From: Pseudeuparius sepicola
Taxonomy: Eukaryota; Arthropoda; Insecta; Coleoptera; Anthribidae
Length of the DNA stretch: 64,000 nt
Assembly (NCBI GenBank): GCA_963920635.1
Contig: OY987298.1
Location: 110,722,035 to 110,786,034 of the forward strand
Reading direction: 5' to 3'
The position numbers were made by a program, and so were the translations under genes. Positions 1 to 11,399 of this stretch are shown piece after piece. The number at the start of each line of letters is the position of its first letter. Within the stretch, counting starts at the first letter, position 1. The notes beneath the pieces are model-generated. The model saw only the letters and a program-made list of their open reading frames with translations. It made no database searches and was not told where the DNA came from.

Positions 1-20
1 TATTAATACGTCAGTCAAGC
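1..20. mobile_element. Truncated end of a short MITE
   Basis: The first 19 or so bases match the right terminus of the short inverted-repeat element at 21633-21810 (ending around 21793-21810). The rest of this copy would lie to the left of the window. Only one end is seen, so identity rests on this match alone. Confidence 0.5.
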
Positions 21-1700
21 CTGTTGAAGGGTGATTTTATTCTCTGTAAAGTTGAGGCGTTATTAATTCTTGTAATTTTTTTTTATTTTTGTGCGAAGAA
101 GTTGTGTGTGAAAGATTGTCATTCAAACTAATTAAATTTAATTGCAATTAGCATATTTTCGAGCGTACCGGTTAGGACTTCGAACTGAAGCAACTCGTAC
201 CTACTCTTGTATATTATTGGTAGATTGATCATCTTGATTAAATACAAACAACTGAAAATATACCCACAGTTGAGCGCAAGTGCCAGTGCTAATCGGGAAC
301 AAGAATGAATTACTCACTCGTGAATAATCAAATAATGCATCAGACCTACTTACTATAGAGCTATGTTATAGTAGTCACTCCATGTAGTAGGTAGATGGGC
401 ATGTTATAGCCTGGCATGGAGAAAGCCATTCACCTCGGCATTTCCAAAAAGTGAAGTCTGAAGCAATTTTTTGGAAAAGAGAATACATAGTGGATACAAA
501 TTTACAAAATTTATTCATTCCTACGATTTTGTCAAATTGTTATTTTTTTGGCATTTCATAAGCATCCGCACAATGTCAATTATTTGCCGGAAGAGATAAT
601 CATAATCACAGCCAATCATAAATACTGTAGGACAAGCTAGAATATTAGTTCCAGCAACTATGCTTATCACAATAATGAATGTTGGGCTGCATATACCTAC
701 CTATGTAGTCCACGTAAAAGGCAAACGATGAAAGGATCACTTGCTTCCCAGATTTGTATTCGTTAATAGGGCCATATAGGAACCTGAGTCTTATGCTTTC
801 TTGCATATTTATTTACACACAAGGTATTGTTTTTCTAAAATTTGAACTACTCCTATGCCTCCGCATAAGTAATTACAAAATTACAAGTTATCATTGGACA
901 TATTCTAGGATCAGTGTATTATCTATTTTCACTGTACAATTTCAATTGTCAGTTTGCAAAGACAACCCTAATATTGGCTAATCAGCTCAGATACGTTTAG
1001 AAACCCAATTTATTATTTTTGCTTGATAGTTTCAGTGTAAGATCTGCTTTAAGTCTGTGTCAGTACATGGCTAGGAGACTCTTTTATTGCAAAGTAAAAC
1101 ACCTGGCCAACCTTTATCGTTTCTATTTTCTATTCTTAATTTAAAATACCTACCTACCTGATTTTGATTTCATTTTTAATTAGTTTATTATAATACATTT
1201 AATCAGTGAAGTTTAAGCTCGTTTCTCGATTTTCTTAAAACGGAAACGCGCACCCATAGCGCATTTGGTATGGGTATGTCGAACACCTAATAAATAATAA
1301 TAATTTTAACGCTATGGATGAATTTGCGAACACATTTATTTTAAAAAATAGTAGAGACAATAGGTATTTTGCGTTTCATATTCTGTTAAAGTATGTTGAC
1401 TGAACGAAGCTAAGTTTTGTTTATAATTTTGTAGATATTCAGTCCCTATAGAGGCAGAATACCTACTTAAGAAGGGTGCTGAGGGGGGGACATAGGTGCA
1501 TACGTTTCTTCTGAGAGCATCCAGAGGCATTTTAAGAAACCGGCGGCGCCTCTAAGCTCGCATAAACCCAATCATGTTTGAAAAGTATAAAGTGCTATTA
1601 AAAATATAAAAAAATGGCTTTCGAATTTCCCATTTTCACATAGGGTACACTTATTTTCGCACGAAATACGGCAAAACCTCGATCCTTACATACGGCTCAA
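21..1700. other. AT-rich non-coding stretch, no gene recognised
   Basis: AT-rich sequence with scattered TAGGTA/TACCTA motifs. I see no domain-bearing reading frame, RNA gene or clear repeat structure. If the exon at 1774-1903 belongs to pointed, this is part of the intron following it. Confidence 0.5.
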
Positions 1701-2260
1701 AAGTGAAAGCCCCGATATCTGCTCCTGCACCCCCGCCTACCCCCCGTCCTACCCCGTCATCGCTCTTATATACCTGCGGGTATCACCGTGCAGGTGGGCC
1801 GTCCGGTGACGTTGACGTCCAGGTCCGTGTAGGAGGCCACCGGGCAGTCCGCGTAGAAGGACTCCTCCGCCGCGCCGGACTGGCTGAGCACCTGCAGCAC
1901 CATCGCGCCGCCTGCGCCTCCCGCCGCCGTCGTCTTGCCTCGCTTCCGGTGCGCCGCGCGACTCGCTTCCGGTCCCCCTCGCGTCAAGGCCACGGCGACG
2001 ACACGAACGAACGACGACCACTCGCACGGGCGCGCCACCGTCCACTGGGACCGGGGCGCGGCGGCGGCGGCGCCGCCGGGCCCCCTACTCCGAATGGGAG
2101 GCCCCAGCGCTCCGCCGCGCGGGAGGGGGCGCCGCGTTCATTGATACGGAGAGAGCGGCCGAACGGTTCTTCGGCGGCGGAGGAATAACGAGATCGGGCG
2201 CGATAGATGCGTCGGTACGGGTCGACGAGGAGAGAACCGACACAACACAACTCGACACAT
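1700..2260 (-). promoter_or_regulatory. GC-rich island, likely internal (P1-type) promoter and 5' UTR
   Basis: About 560 bp are strongly GC- and CpG-rich in a window that is otherwise AT-rich. The island covers the candidate first exon (1774-1903) and the sequence just 5' of it on the minus strand. Two CGCTTCCGG cores (ETS-type GGAA sites on the minus strand) lie near 1939 and 1965. Reading frames on both strands across the island are probably by-products of base composition. I see no TATA box at a fitting distance, so the start site is not fixed. A hAT element (2293) begins about 30 bp beyond the island's 5' edge. Confidence 0.5.
1774..1903 (-). CDS. pnt: Candidate alternative first exon of pointed (P1-like isoform)
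   Basis: A minus-strand exon opens with ATG at 1903-1901 in a good context (GCGATGG) and encodes 43 residues beginning MVLQVLSQSG and ending CTVIPAG. It ends at the donor G|GTATAT after base 1774. The junction splits a glycine-type codon after its first base (phase 1), the same phase as the donor of the PNT-side exon at 50165-50380, so both could join one shared downstream exon. The frame is open further upstream to another ATG at 2038, so the N-terminus may be longer. Fly pnt has an internal P1 promoter with its own first exon downstream of the PNT exons; position, strand, phase and GC-rich surroundings fit that. The peptide itself I do not recognise, so assignment to pnt is inference. Confidence 0.55.
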
Positions 2261-2608
2261 TAGTATTTTTCCTAAGGGGGCAGTAGGTATACCACGGGCG
2301 TAGCCAAGGGGGGGTTTCGGGGGTTCAAACCCCCCCCCCCCCCCCCCGAAATAAGCAAAATATTACCTAATATTATACCGAAAAAATACGAGGAGTGAAG
2401 AGTTAAATTATTATTACGTTTGAATATATTATGTAGTAATAGTAGCGCCTAGCGCCAACTTTTGACGAGAGGCAGACGCAGTTGCAGCCGAACTATTTTG
2501 TATTGTAGGGACACTTTGCGTTGTTTCTCGATTATTCGCCACGCCCCTAGGTCGAAATGAGCGGAACTTTGTGGAAGTTCGTGGAAGTTTCTGGACGGCT
2601 ACTGGGCT

Positions 2609-2620
2609 GCTATATAAGCG
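2609..2620 (+). promoter_or_regulatory. TATA box of the hAT transposase promoter
   Basis: TATATAAG at about 2611-2618 lies roughly 200 bp upstream of the transposase-like ATG (2807), with GC-rich sequence around it. Position and strand fit the element's own promoter. The start site is not shown directly. Confidence 0.5.
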
Positions 2621-2806
2621 GCGCCGCGGCGCGTGACCGCGCTTACGGCAGTATTGTTCCATGCGAACTCGAAGCGAATAAAAGTGAAAAGTGGTGAACG
2701 AATAGTGAAGAGAATTAAGTGTACCGTGTAAGTGAGTAATTTTAGTGCGCTGTTATTCGATGACCTTGTTAAGGATAGATACGTGAATCATTATTACTGT
2801 CGAAAA

Positions 2807-3239
2807 ATGGAGGGGAAAAAAAGGAAGGGTGATAAACCTAAAGGTATGGACTACTGGAAAAAGTGGTGTAGTCAAGGTCAAGGGGTTTCTAATAAAGAAA
2901 CAAATTTGGATTTAGCTATCAAAGCTTCAGCTACCTTGCATGCTGATAAGAAGACTGCCTACCCTGAAATCTAGTTTGGAATGCCTAGATATGTGCGATA
3001 AAAACCTTTATCCTAATATTTACACATTACTACAAATCTTGGCTACCATTCCTGTATCCACTGCTACCCCAGAAAGGTCTTTCTCGAGCCTAAGGAGACT
3101 GAAAAACTATTTACGAAACACTACAAGTGAAAACAGACTTAATGGTTTGGCTCTAATGAACATTCACTATGGAACAGAAATTCATGCAGATGAAGTAGTG
3201 GATATATTTAAAAGAAAAAGCCGAAGATTTCTTCTTTAA
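2807..3239 (+). pseudogene. hAT transposase remnant (N-terminal stub fused to C-terminal dimerisation domain)
   Basis: The first frame (ATG 2807, stop near 2974) starts MEGKKRKGDKP, a basic N-terminus. A second frame (about 2940-3239) carries the hAT dimerisation signature: LATIPVSTATPERSFSSLRR, then LKNYLRNTT and NRLNGLALMNIH. The BED zinc finger and the catalytic RNase H-like core are missing. The two frames overlap out of phase, so there is a frameshift at about 2945-2970 besides the internal deletion. It is related to the transposase-like proteins annotated as '52 kDa repressor of the inhibitor of the protein kinase'. It cannot encode an active transposase. Confidence 0.85.
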
Positions 3240-3439
3240 TGGTTTTAGATTTGGCGCAGAGGAACGAAATTAATTTATGCATTTCATTTAAAGTTAAGAA
3301 CTTTATAAATATGTCGTAGTTTTTCGGATGAATATATAGATATTAAATTTCATGTAAGTATATTTTTGTTGTTTTATTTACTTCTCAAACTAACCCCCCC
3401 CCCCCAAAACTAAATCCTGGCTACGCCCGTGAGGTATAC

Positions 3440-4058
3440 CCAAATTGTATGATAATGTCTAAAAATAGTTTTAAAAAGTCTAAGAGTAAATATGAAACCC
3501 CAGGACGCTACGGCGGCGTTTGGTTTTTTAACCGTGGAGCAAGAAAGCGAATCACGGCTATATAGTTAGTGCGTAACGTATCTAATCTCGACATCGCCAC
3601 AGACCAGTCATTGTCATTGTGATGCTACCCTTTGCGCGCCCTGCGAAAAGGCTTTAGCCAAAGTCACTTCGGAATTGTCTGCCTGTTTTGCTACGAACAA
3701 GTTATCCACGGGTAACGCATAAATTGATTGTTTGCGTTTGGCATGTAGCAATAAGTCTTGTGAAGCGATTAAGCGAAGCCGAAGCTGAAAAAGTCCCGTT
3801 GTCTTACCTTTACCCGAGCTATCACAAACCATTGGTGCGGTCTACTGAAATTTGTGGAGACAAGTTCTTATTGAGAAATTTACTTTCCATTTGAAACACA
3901 TAATATAAAAATAAAAAAACCTCGCTAGCTAGTGATTATTGTAAAATATCAATAGTAGGTAGGTATATTCCCTATAAACTCAGTTTAATCACAATTTATT
4001 CCTTGGTACTTCTGCCTAATTAAATTTACAATAAAATAAAATTACAATTATTATTAGG
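3440..4058. other. Non-coding stretch
   Basis: Moderately AT-rich sequence between two transposons. Small frames exist on both strands but none shows a recognisable domain. It contains one ATG-plus-donor candidate at 3808-3832, listed separately. Confidence 0.4.
3808..3832 (-). CDS. Weak candidate for an alternative start exon (8 codons, phase-1 donor)
   Basis: On the minus strand, ATG at 3832-3830 begins MVCDSSGK and runs straight into the donor G|GTAAGA, again splitting a codon after its first base. That phase would suit the same shared exon as the two stronger pnt donors. An ATG followed by a donor in this phase can arise by chance, there is no GC-rich promoter context, and the peptide is not recognised. 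Confidence 0.15.
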
Positions 4059-5320
4059 CAGTGGCGGATCCAAGGGGGGGGGGCACAGGGGCAATTGCCC
4101 CCCCTTGGCCCTATAGATTTATGTTATGTTAGTATAGAAAATAGTGTGGATAGAAATTGTGGAATATTGCTTATATTTCTTAAAATATTCCTCATATCAA
4201 AAACATGTTTTAATAAAAGTGTTAGGGGAAATTATTTCCTGTTTAGTGATATCAAGCAATCTTTCGTAATACAAAAAATGTGGTTGCCATGGTAACCGAC
4301 TTAATTTTTTTAAATTTTTTTGGTGAAAATTAATACATTGGAACTTTCTGAATACGATACAATACAATTTTAATGGGGTCGAATAAGAAAAAAATACTAA
4401 AAAATAAGTTTCCTATTATGCTATTGACAATGTTTATCAAAATAATTATTAATATCAAGTTAGCCATGCCAAAATCAGAACAATGCGGAACTGTCACTAG
4501 CTGTCAGTTCCTTGTAATTGTGTGCATTGTTACAGTAAACGTACTATCTTACTCAATTTTCTGTGTACTTAATTACTTAGTATGTTGACCTGTATTCTTT
4601 CCGTTTCACTTAATTCAAGCGCCATTATAACTTACTAAGTACTTCAGTACACAGAAAATTGAGTAAAAAAGTACGTTTACTGTAACAATGCATACAATTA
4701 CAAGCAACTGACAGCTAGTGACAGTTCCGCATTGTTCTGATTTTGGCATGGCTAACTTGATGTTAATAATTATTTTGATAAACATTGTCAATAGCATAAT
4801 AGAAAACTAAATGTTTTTGTATTTTTTTCTTACGCGACACCATTAAAATTGTATTATATCGTATTCAGAAAGTTCCAATGTATTATTTTCACCAAAAAAC
4901 GTACATATGGTGCCATTTAAAAAAATTAAGTCGGTTACCATAAGTTACCATGGCAATTACATTTTTTGTGCTACGAAAGATTCCTTGATATCACTAAACA
5001 GGAAATAATTTCCCATAACACATTTATTAAAACATGATATAAGGAATATGTGGAATATTTTAAGAAATATAAGCAATATTCTACAATTTCTATCCACACT
5101 GTATAATTAACCGTTTTTCAAAATCAAAACAGATTAAATTTTGTCCTGTAAACTAGGAGTCTAATAAAAATTTGTTGTACTATTCCGACTTTTACTGACA
5201 AGGGCCCTTCTTATATTTACTATAATCATATTATATGCAGTGGTTTTTATTTGTGATCGCTGACCAAGTCCATTTATAATAGCATGTGCCCCTCCCTTAG
5301 TGAATTGCTGGATTCGCCAT
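4059..5320. mobile_element. Foldback/MITE-type element with arms of about 0.46 kb
   Basis: The left end has CAGTGGCGGATCCA followed by a G run; the right end (to about 5320) has the complement of TGGCGAATCCAG. Inside, 4131-4586 and 4629-5106 are near-identical inverted arms around a loop of about 40 bp, so the two strands encode almost the same spurious peptide on each arm. The CAGTGGCG start is common for hAT-like MITEs, but I find no clean target duplication, so the class is unsettled. No transposase is present. Confidence 0.75.
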
Positions 5321-6771
5321 ATAATAAATAATTGTTGGGTCTTTTAACCTTGACACGTTTTCGGTTTCGGCATTATGTCATGTTTCTTCCTAAACTTGGC
5401 TATTTCGTTTGTGCTGTACCTTGGTGGAAACCCAAAAGCTATTTTGACTGCTACACAACGGCACGAAAAATTTCCTTTGCTAGTTCCTTTCAAGTCGCAA
5501 TTCCATCCAAACGCGTCGTGACGCCGTTAATCTTAATATTAAAAAAACTGACAATTATAGCGAGCTCGGATCGGACTCTGAGCATCAGCGATGTCGAGAT
5601 GACGTCAGCGCAACGGCCCTCAAACTTCCATCTTTAATAATTCAAAAACAGAAAAGTGCGGTTTAAAATTTTGTTCTTAATTTTTCTTCCAATTTTTTCT
5701 ATTTGGAGTATACCCCTTTAAGAACAAACGAGTAGTACCTAATGGTGAAATACATCAACCTGCTTACTGTTTGTAAATTTGACAGGATTGCCAGGCGTAT
5801 ACACCTAAATTATTATACTAGTCACAAAATATACGATAAATGATGTATTATGTCGCATTTTATTTGAATAGACATTTAACTATACCTATACATACGTCAT
5901 ATAATATTACTGTACCGACTTATTTCCGTCTTTTTCTGAAATTCGTAAAATATTATCTACTTTACCTATCCAGCAACGCCGCGGTCAAGTGTTTCACGTG
6001 CTTCAATTTGTCTTGATGCACATTCAAAGTTATATTATTTCTTAGCAAGTGCCGAAGTGAGTAGGTACAGACGTGTTGTTTTAATTTTAAAATGTTTATA
6101 GTTGTGTATCACGCGCATAATGCGTAATCATTTTGAACAATGGCAGATGCATCGTGCGTGACATGTATAAGAAAAACTGCCACTGACAACGGAATTAGCC
6201 CCTGCACCTATACAAATATTATAATTTTGATTTGGTATTGTATTGAATGATTACAATGTCATTTGTTATTATTGATATAGTTATATTCTGTCGGGATTAG
6301 CTTACAAACACCGAAAATATGGAGAAGATTATTTATTTTCATTTAATCCCGAACAACTCTCTGGGTTTTTGAATAGTCAAGTGGAAAAATACATATTTTT
6401 CTCTCTGCATACCGCCTTTAGTGATACAGGATATTGAAATTTTCCTAAACAAGTCAGTCAATTCTTCTAACGAGAAATTCACAATAATTGCTTTTTTGCT
6501 AACTACGAACAACTCCGATTTCCAAGCGACGGACGAGTAGAATTTTATTCAATACCCGTTTGTGATCAAACGAATTAAGTTTAGAGAAAAATTCAAGAGA
6601 CCTTTTTTGGTATTTTTTTTTTGATAGGATTGTGAGGAGGAATTTTAATTTTTCCAGTGTAGTAGCACGTTTATTCAAATCAAATGTCTACCTGCTATAT
6701 AGACGGTCTTTCTTGAAAACCATCGAAATCGCATATAAAATTGGCTTTGATAAGAACAGGAAAACGTAATT
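5321..6771. other. Non-coding stretch, no gene recognised
   Basis: AT-rich sequence. A short frame at 5332-5637 has no recognisable domain. I see no RNA gene or clear repeat structure here. Confidence 0.4.
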
Positions 6772-7687
6772 AAGTATACAAAAAGTCTGCACCATATGGG
6801 AAAAATTTTTAGTAAATAACTTACCGAAAATTTGTTTGCGGCATCAGGTTTTGCTTGCTCTAGAACCAAAATTGACATAATCAAATGTTGTGACGTAGTC
6901 TTTTTTATATGTCAAATTTGACATTAATGAAAAAAAAAATTCGAAAAATGGGCTTATTTAACCGAATTTCGAAAAAAGTCATAAGAAAAATATGTTTCCT
7001 TCGCAATTTTATACCCCTATGCAAAATTTCAAGAGCCTACTACGATTTTTATATTTTGCCCTTTGTTGCCCTTTTCCGTATTTGTTAATCCATAAAAGTC
7101 GATCCTATGTAATTTAAAACTCTCATTGACTGAATAAATACTGCATAATACTTAGTTTACGGTCTAAATATCCTTCTTTTCCTTTTTTTTTTGCAAAACA
7201 AATAAAATGAGGGCTTGTTGAAGAAGCACGCTTGGTGCAAAACTGATCTCATTTTTACAGATAAACACATAAATTCGATTTACAAACTTCTATAGTAAAT
7301 GGTTGTAAAAACACACAAATATTTCTGTTATGCTGATCTGATCAGAAATATCTAGAAAATTTAAAATATTATGTCCAATAATATCCAACAAAGGGCAAAA
7401 TATGAAAATCGTAGTAGGATCTTGAAATTTTGCATAGGGGTATAAAATTGCGAAAGAAACATATTTTTCTTATGACTTTTTTCGAAATTCGGTTAAATAA
7501 GCCCATTTTTCGGACATTTTTTTCATTAATGTCAAATTTGACATATAAAAGAGACTACGTCACAACATTTTATTATGTCAATTTTGGTTCTAGAGCAAGC
7601 AAAACCTGATGCCGCAAACAAATTTTCTGTAAGTTATTTATTAAAAAATTTTCCCATATGGTGCAGACTTTTTGGCGGGCACTGTAT
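6772..7687. mobile_element. Palindromic element with arms of about 290 bp
   Basis: Bases 6779-7072 and 7384-7672 are inverted copies of each other, sharing the block AAAAAGTCTGCACCATATGG at the outer ends. The right terminus reads GGCGGGCACTGTAT, and its left counterpart is eroded. The 8-mer ACGTAATT occurs on both sides (6764-6771 and 7688-7695) and may be a target duplication. No coding capacity is seen. Confidence 0.75.
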
Positions 7688-7695
7688 ACGTAATT

Positions 7696-8333
7696 CCCTT
7701 GTAGACAAAGTACCTTTTCCGTTAGATATCGAAAAATTATTTTAGACGTTAGAGAAAAGTGTCACGATTAAAACCTTATGTAGGTACCTACCAAATCCCA
7801 AAACTGTGGACATATAAAGTGGATGTCACGAATTTTGACAATGGTCGACAATGGAAATTGCATTGTTGATCATTGCGACGCCATAGGGATCAAGATTCGT
7901 GATATCCGCACCATATACCTACCTTGATATGACAAAAAGATGCAAATGCTAAAAAAATCTAAGTAAGCTATGCTTATCTCCACACTTTATTTACAAGGCT
8001 GTGTAATTTAATTCTGAACAAGTTTCCCTAATAAAATTGTCCGTTATACCGACTTATTTTACAAAAAGGCCTTATAGGTACCTAAAGAATAAAAAAACGC
8101 ACTATTCTATATAGCTTGGGAAACTCCCTGTGCTAAATTGTTAACGATTCTATTTCTATAACACTACACGAATATATTTACTAAAACTCTTCTTAACGCG
8201 ATTTTTTATTTGGTTAAGCGTATATAGACAGGGACCCCCTGGAATTTATATATATCATTATTTAAAAAAAAATGTGGTTGTGAGAGAAAGCAATGTGCTA
8301 TAACATATAGCAGGTAATTTTTTATCGCTTATA
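7696..8333. other. Non-coding spacer between palindromic elements
   Basis: AT-rich sequence without recognisable genes or strong repeats. Confidence 0.4.
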
Positions 8334-9716
8334 CAGCGTGTCCCACTTAAGGACTGACCACCCCCGTAAAATTTTTATTTATGGCTCGATATCCATAAAC
8401 TTTTTTTTGTTGGATAGAGCTTCAAAAATGGCATTAAATGCATAATTCAGGTACCTCGTGCCTTAAATTCATGGCCCACTGAGACGGTGTTTTAGTGCTG
8501 AAATTTCGAAAAGTACTATTAGGGATTTTTTTAGAGTTGTTCGAAACCCAAACGTACCAATTTGCATTACCATAGCTCTACAGGGTGTTTCAAAATTTTT
8601 AGTGCCCCACTTAATTAGTGACCACCCCTGTAAAATTTTTATATTTAGCTCTATTTCATAAACTTTTTTTTGTTAGATAGAGCTTCAATAATGGCATTAA
8701 ATGCATAATTCAGGTGCCTCGTGGGTTACATTCATGGCCCACTGAGACGCAGTTTTAGTGCTGAAATTTCGAGAAGTACTATTAGGGACTTTTTTAGAGA
8801 AAAATTAATGCTAGATTTTTATTCATCGTTGATGGAAACCCAAACGTACCAATTTGCGTTAGAAAATGGAGGACTAATTGAAATGACTGAAATTTGAGTT
8901 TATGTCTCGGCTTATGTTATGTTGTGTTGTTTATTCATGTATTTGATGATATTAAATAAAATAAAAATTTTGTTCGCTAAGAAATTTTTGAAAGAATATG
9001 AGTTCCTCATGAATATTTTAGTGACCAACTTACCAGAAATTAAGAAAATTAATTACAAGTTAGTACGTTTTTGTTTGGAACCTCTCACCTGCATATAAAA
9101 ATCCGGCCTTACTTTTCCTTTTAATTTTTTTGGAACACCCTGTAGAGCTACGGTAATGCAGATTGACACGTTTGGGTTTCCAACAACTGTGAACAAGAAA
9201 CCGGCATTAATTTTCCAATAAAAAATCCCTAATAGCGTTGACATCTTCACCCAACGCTAATAGTGCTTCTCGAAATTTCAGCACTAAAACACCGTTAACA
9301 CCGTGGGCCATGAATGTAACGCACGAGGCACCTGAATTATGCATTTAATGCCATTTTTAAAGCTCTACCCAACAAAAAATAGTTTATGAAAATCGAGCTA
9401 AAAATAAAAATTTTACAGGGGTGGTCACTAATTAGGGGGGGGACTAAAAATTTTGAAACACCCTGTAGAGCTACGGTAATGCAAATTGGTACGTTTGGGT
9501 TTTGAACAATGCTGAATAAGAATCTGGCATTAATTTTCCTCTAAAAAAATCCCTAATAGTACTTCTCGAAATTTCAGCACTAAAACCGTCTCAGTGGGCC
9601 CTGACTTTAACGCACGAGGCATTTTTTAAGCTCTATCCAACAAAAAAAAGTTTATGAAAATCAAGCTATAAATAAAAATTTTACAGGGGTGGTCAGTCCT
9701 TAAGTGGGACGCACTG
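8334..9716. mobile_element. Palindromic TA-flanked element with internally repeated termini
   Basis: The left end is TA|CAGCGTGTCCCACTTAAGG at 8334, and the right end is its near-exact complement finishing at 9716 before TA. Each arm holds a second, diverged copy of the terminal module, near 8580-8660 and 9400-9480, around the block GACCACCCCTGTAAAATTT. The arms are therefore made of repeated units. The CAG..TGTCCC ends and TA duplication fit IS630/Tc1/mariner-like non-autonomous elements. No transposase is seen. Confidence 0.85.
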
Positions 9717-9718
9717 TA

Positions 9719-9788
9719 TAATAATAATAATTCTCACACTCACAATACTCCAAACTAGGAGTACCCCAGAAGCAACCACATACTTGTG
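9719..9788 (-). repeat. Copy 1 of a 70-bp repeat with an ATT microsatellite tail
   Basis: On the minus strand this reads GCATGTGG-like start, GGTTGCTTCTGGGGTACTCC, then TTTGGAGTATTGTGAG and a run of ATT units. Closely similar copies lie at 22503-22575 and 39987-40056 on the plus strand. A shared block ending in a short microsatellite suggests the 3' end of a SINE or LINE family. Confidence 0.6.
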
Positions 9789-11399
9789 CGGGGTATCCAA
9801 TGGCACAAAGGACATGACTCTGGAATAAGGGTAACCCTGGCCTTCAGTAGATTTAACTTATTTCTTTATATATTATATGTTGTTGTTTATATTATGTTGT
9901 TAAGGGCCTGAGAATGTCGTGCTCTGTACATTTTGTAAAAACAATTAAAATTAAAGGTCCTTTTTTGCACGACTTGTTTACTTTTTTGGTGGTGAGAGCC
10001 AACAAAACCATTTAAAATTGACCAATTTGGGCACCATTTTCAGCAACTTTGGACCTCACTTGTGGCTCGTAGGTACCTACGAGTATATACCTATATCCAC
10101 ACAAAATTCCTCGCTTATTTAGGTTTATTATAAGGCCCCTACCAACATATAAAAAAAAAACTACTGAAAGCCAGCATTACCCTTATTCCAGTGCCGTGTC
10201 TTTTCAAAATATAAAATGTTCTATACCTGCCTCGCCATTTTGTTCTGAAATTTGCGAAATTAACAATAACACAATGCTATTTAGTTGAAATGGGTTATTC
10301 TATTAGATTAGATAAACATAAAGCAGAAAGCAGGAATAATTTATTATAGTTTTCATCCTATACCTAACTCGAATTACCGGAAGCATGTTGTATTTTATTC
10401 AACTCATTAGGTTATAGGTAGGTATACAAAATTTGACAATAATTATTGCAATGTACAGTGTTCAGTTGGTAACACAAGTTCATGAGAATTAATAAGAATA
10501 TACCTACCTACTCTCCTGATGAAAGGATGCAGTTTATATAGTTTTGAATCACCGTGCATATCTAGTATAGAACAATAATTCGTTTCGGAAGCACGAGCGG
10601 CCGAACCAACAAAACCAAAACAAATCTCGAGCCGAATTGAGAACTTCCGGTTAAAGATATCGAGCCAAGTCGAACCCACCGGCCAAAAAAGCATCCACCC
10701 CCGGCGGCGGCCGCCGCGCAGCCCTACAAGCAATAACTTGGGCGAGGTTAGGCCGATCACGTGTGGCGGTGTCAGGTTGCCGGAGGGTTTCCGGCACCGG
10801 AAATTGCACAATGCCGTCGCCGAGTATGCGGTGCGCGCTCGGCCCATTCGCCCGCGCCGCCACGGCATCAGGTATGGAAGCCCCGGCATTTTTAGTCGCC
10901 GTTACGTTCCGGCGACTTTTGTTTGCAACTTTAAAGTTGTGATTACTACTGATAGGAACTTAATTACTACGTTCCTATTACGTCCCTGCAACCAAAATGG
11001 GGAACATTTTGAGGGTGATAGATACGTAATGGCGACCACCTATAGCAACTTACACCGCCTACTACGCGCTTAAGTTCCGGCAACGTGGTGGAGACGTAGC
11101 GGCGTGGTCACCGCTACTTTGTTGAAAATGGAAGTCATACCTATTTATTTTTAACCTTATATCTATGAATATGGTAGGTATAAGAAAGGTATTAATTTGC
11201 TGATTTATTTCTCGTTGCTAGAATCGAGAAACTAAAACGATTGAAAATTTTCTGTCAAATATGACATTGATAGATTGAAAAGTAACAACGGGCCCTCTCA
11301 AGATGCATGTTTTGAACTTTTTTATCGGGAAGATAAATTACGAAAATGTGCGAAATTACCTAAAAATGCTGAAACATACATTTTTAATATTTCTATATA
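9789..11399. other. Intronic stretch with a GC-rich island at about 10590-10880
   Basis: The sequence is mostly AT-rich, but about 10590-10880 is distinctly GC-rich. The island holds ETS-type sites: ACTTCCGG at about 10643-10650 and the palindromic pair TTTCCGGCACCGGAAA at 10788-10803. Long frames on both strands (for example 10443-10889 minus) show no known domain and probably reflect base composition. A regulatory role is inference. Confidence 0.35.

Larger units (their letters stand above)
2293..3431 (+). mobile_element. Internally deleted hAT-family DNA transposon with perfect 8-bp target duplication
   Basis: The element is bounded by inverted repeats of about 14 bp: CACGGGCGTAGCCA at 2293 and its complement ending at 3431. 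It is flanked by the identical 8-mer AGGTATAC at 2285-2292 and 3432-3439. Eight-base duplications and this terminus type are characteristic of hAT elements. Inside are a C-rich run, a TATA box and two short frames, the second encoding the hAT C-terminal dimerisation region. At 1139 bp it is well below an autonomous hAT, so the catalytic part has been deleted. The perfect duplication and intact ends suggest a fairly recent insertion. Confidence 0.93.

Noticed and set aside
1703..2250. Long plus-strand frames across the GC island (for example 1703-2188)
   Set aside because: Composition-driven. The minus-strand exon with ATG, donor and matching phase explains the island better.
4373..4797. Similar peptides on opposite strands (MLLTMFIKIIINIKLAMPKS)
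   Set aside because: They are mirror images produced by the long inverted repeat of the foldback element, not a gene pair.
10443..10889. 148-codon minus-strand frame
   Set aside because: No domain is recognisable, and its GC-rich part favours long frames on both strands by composition.
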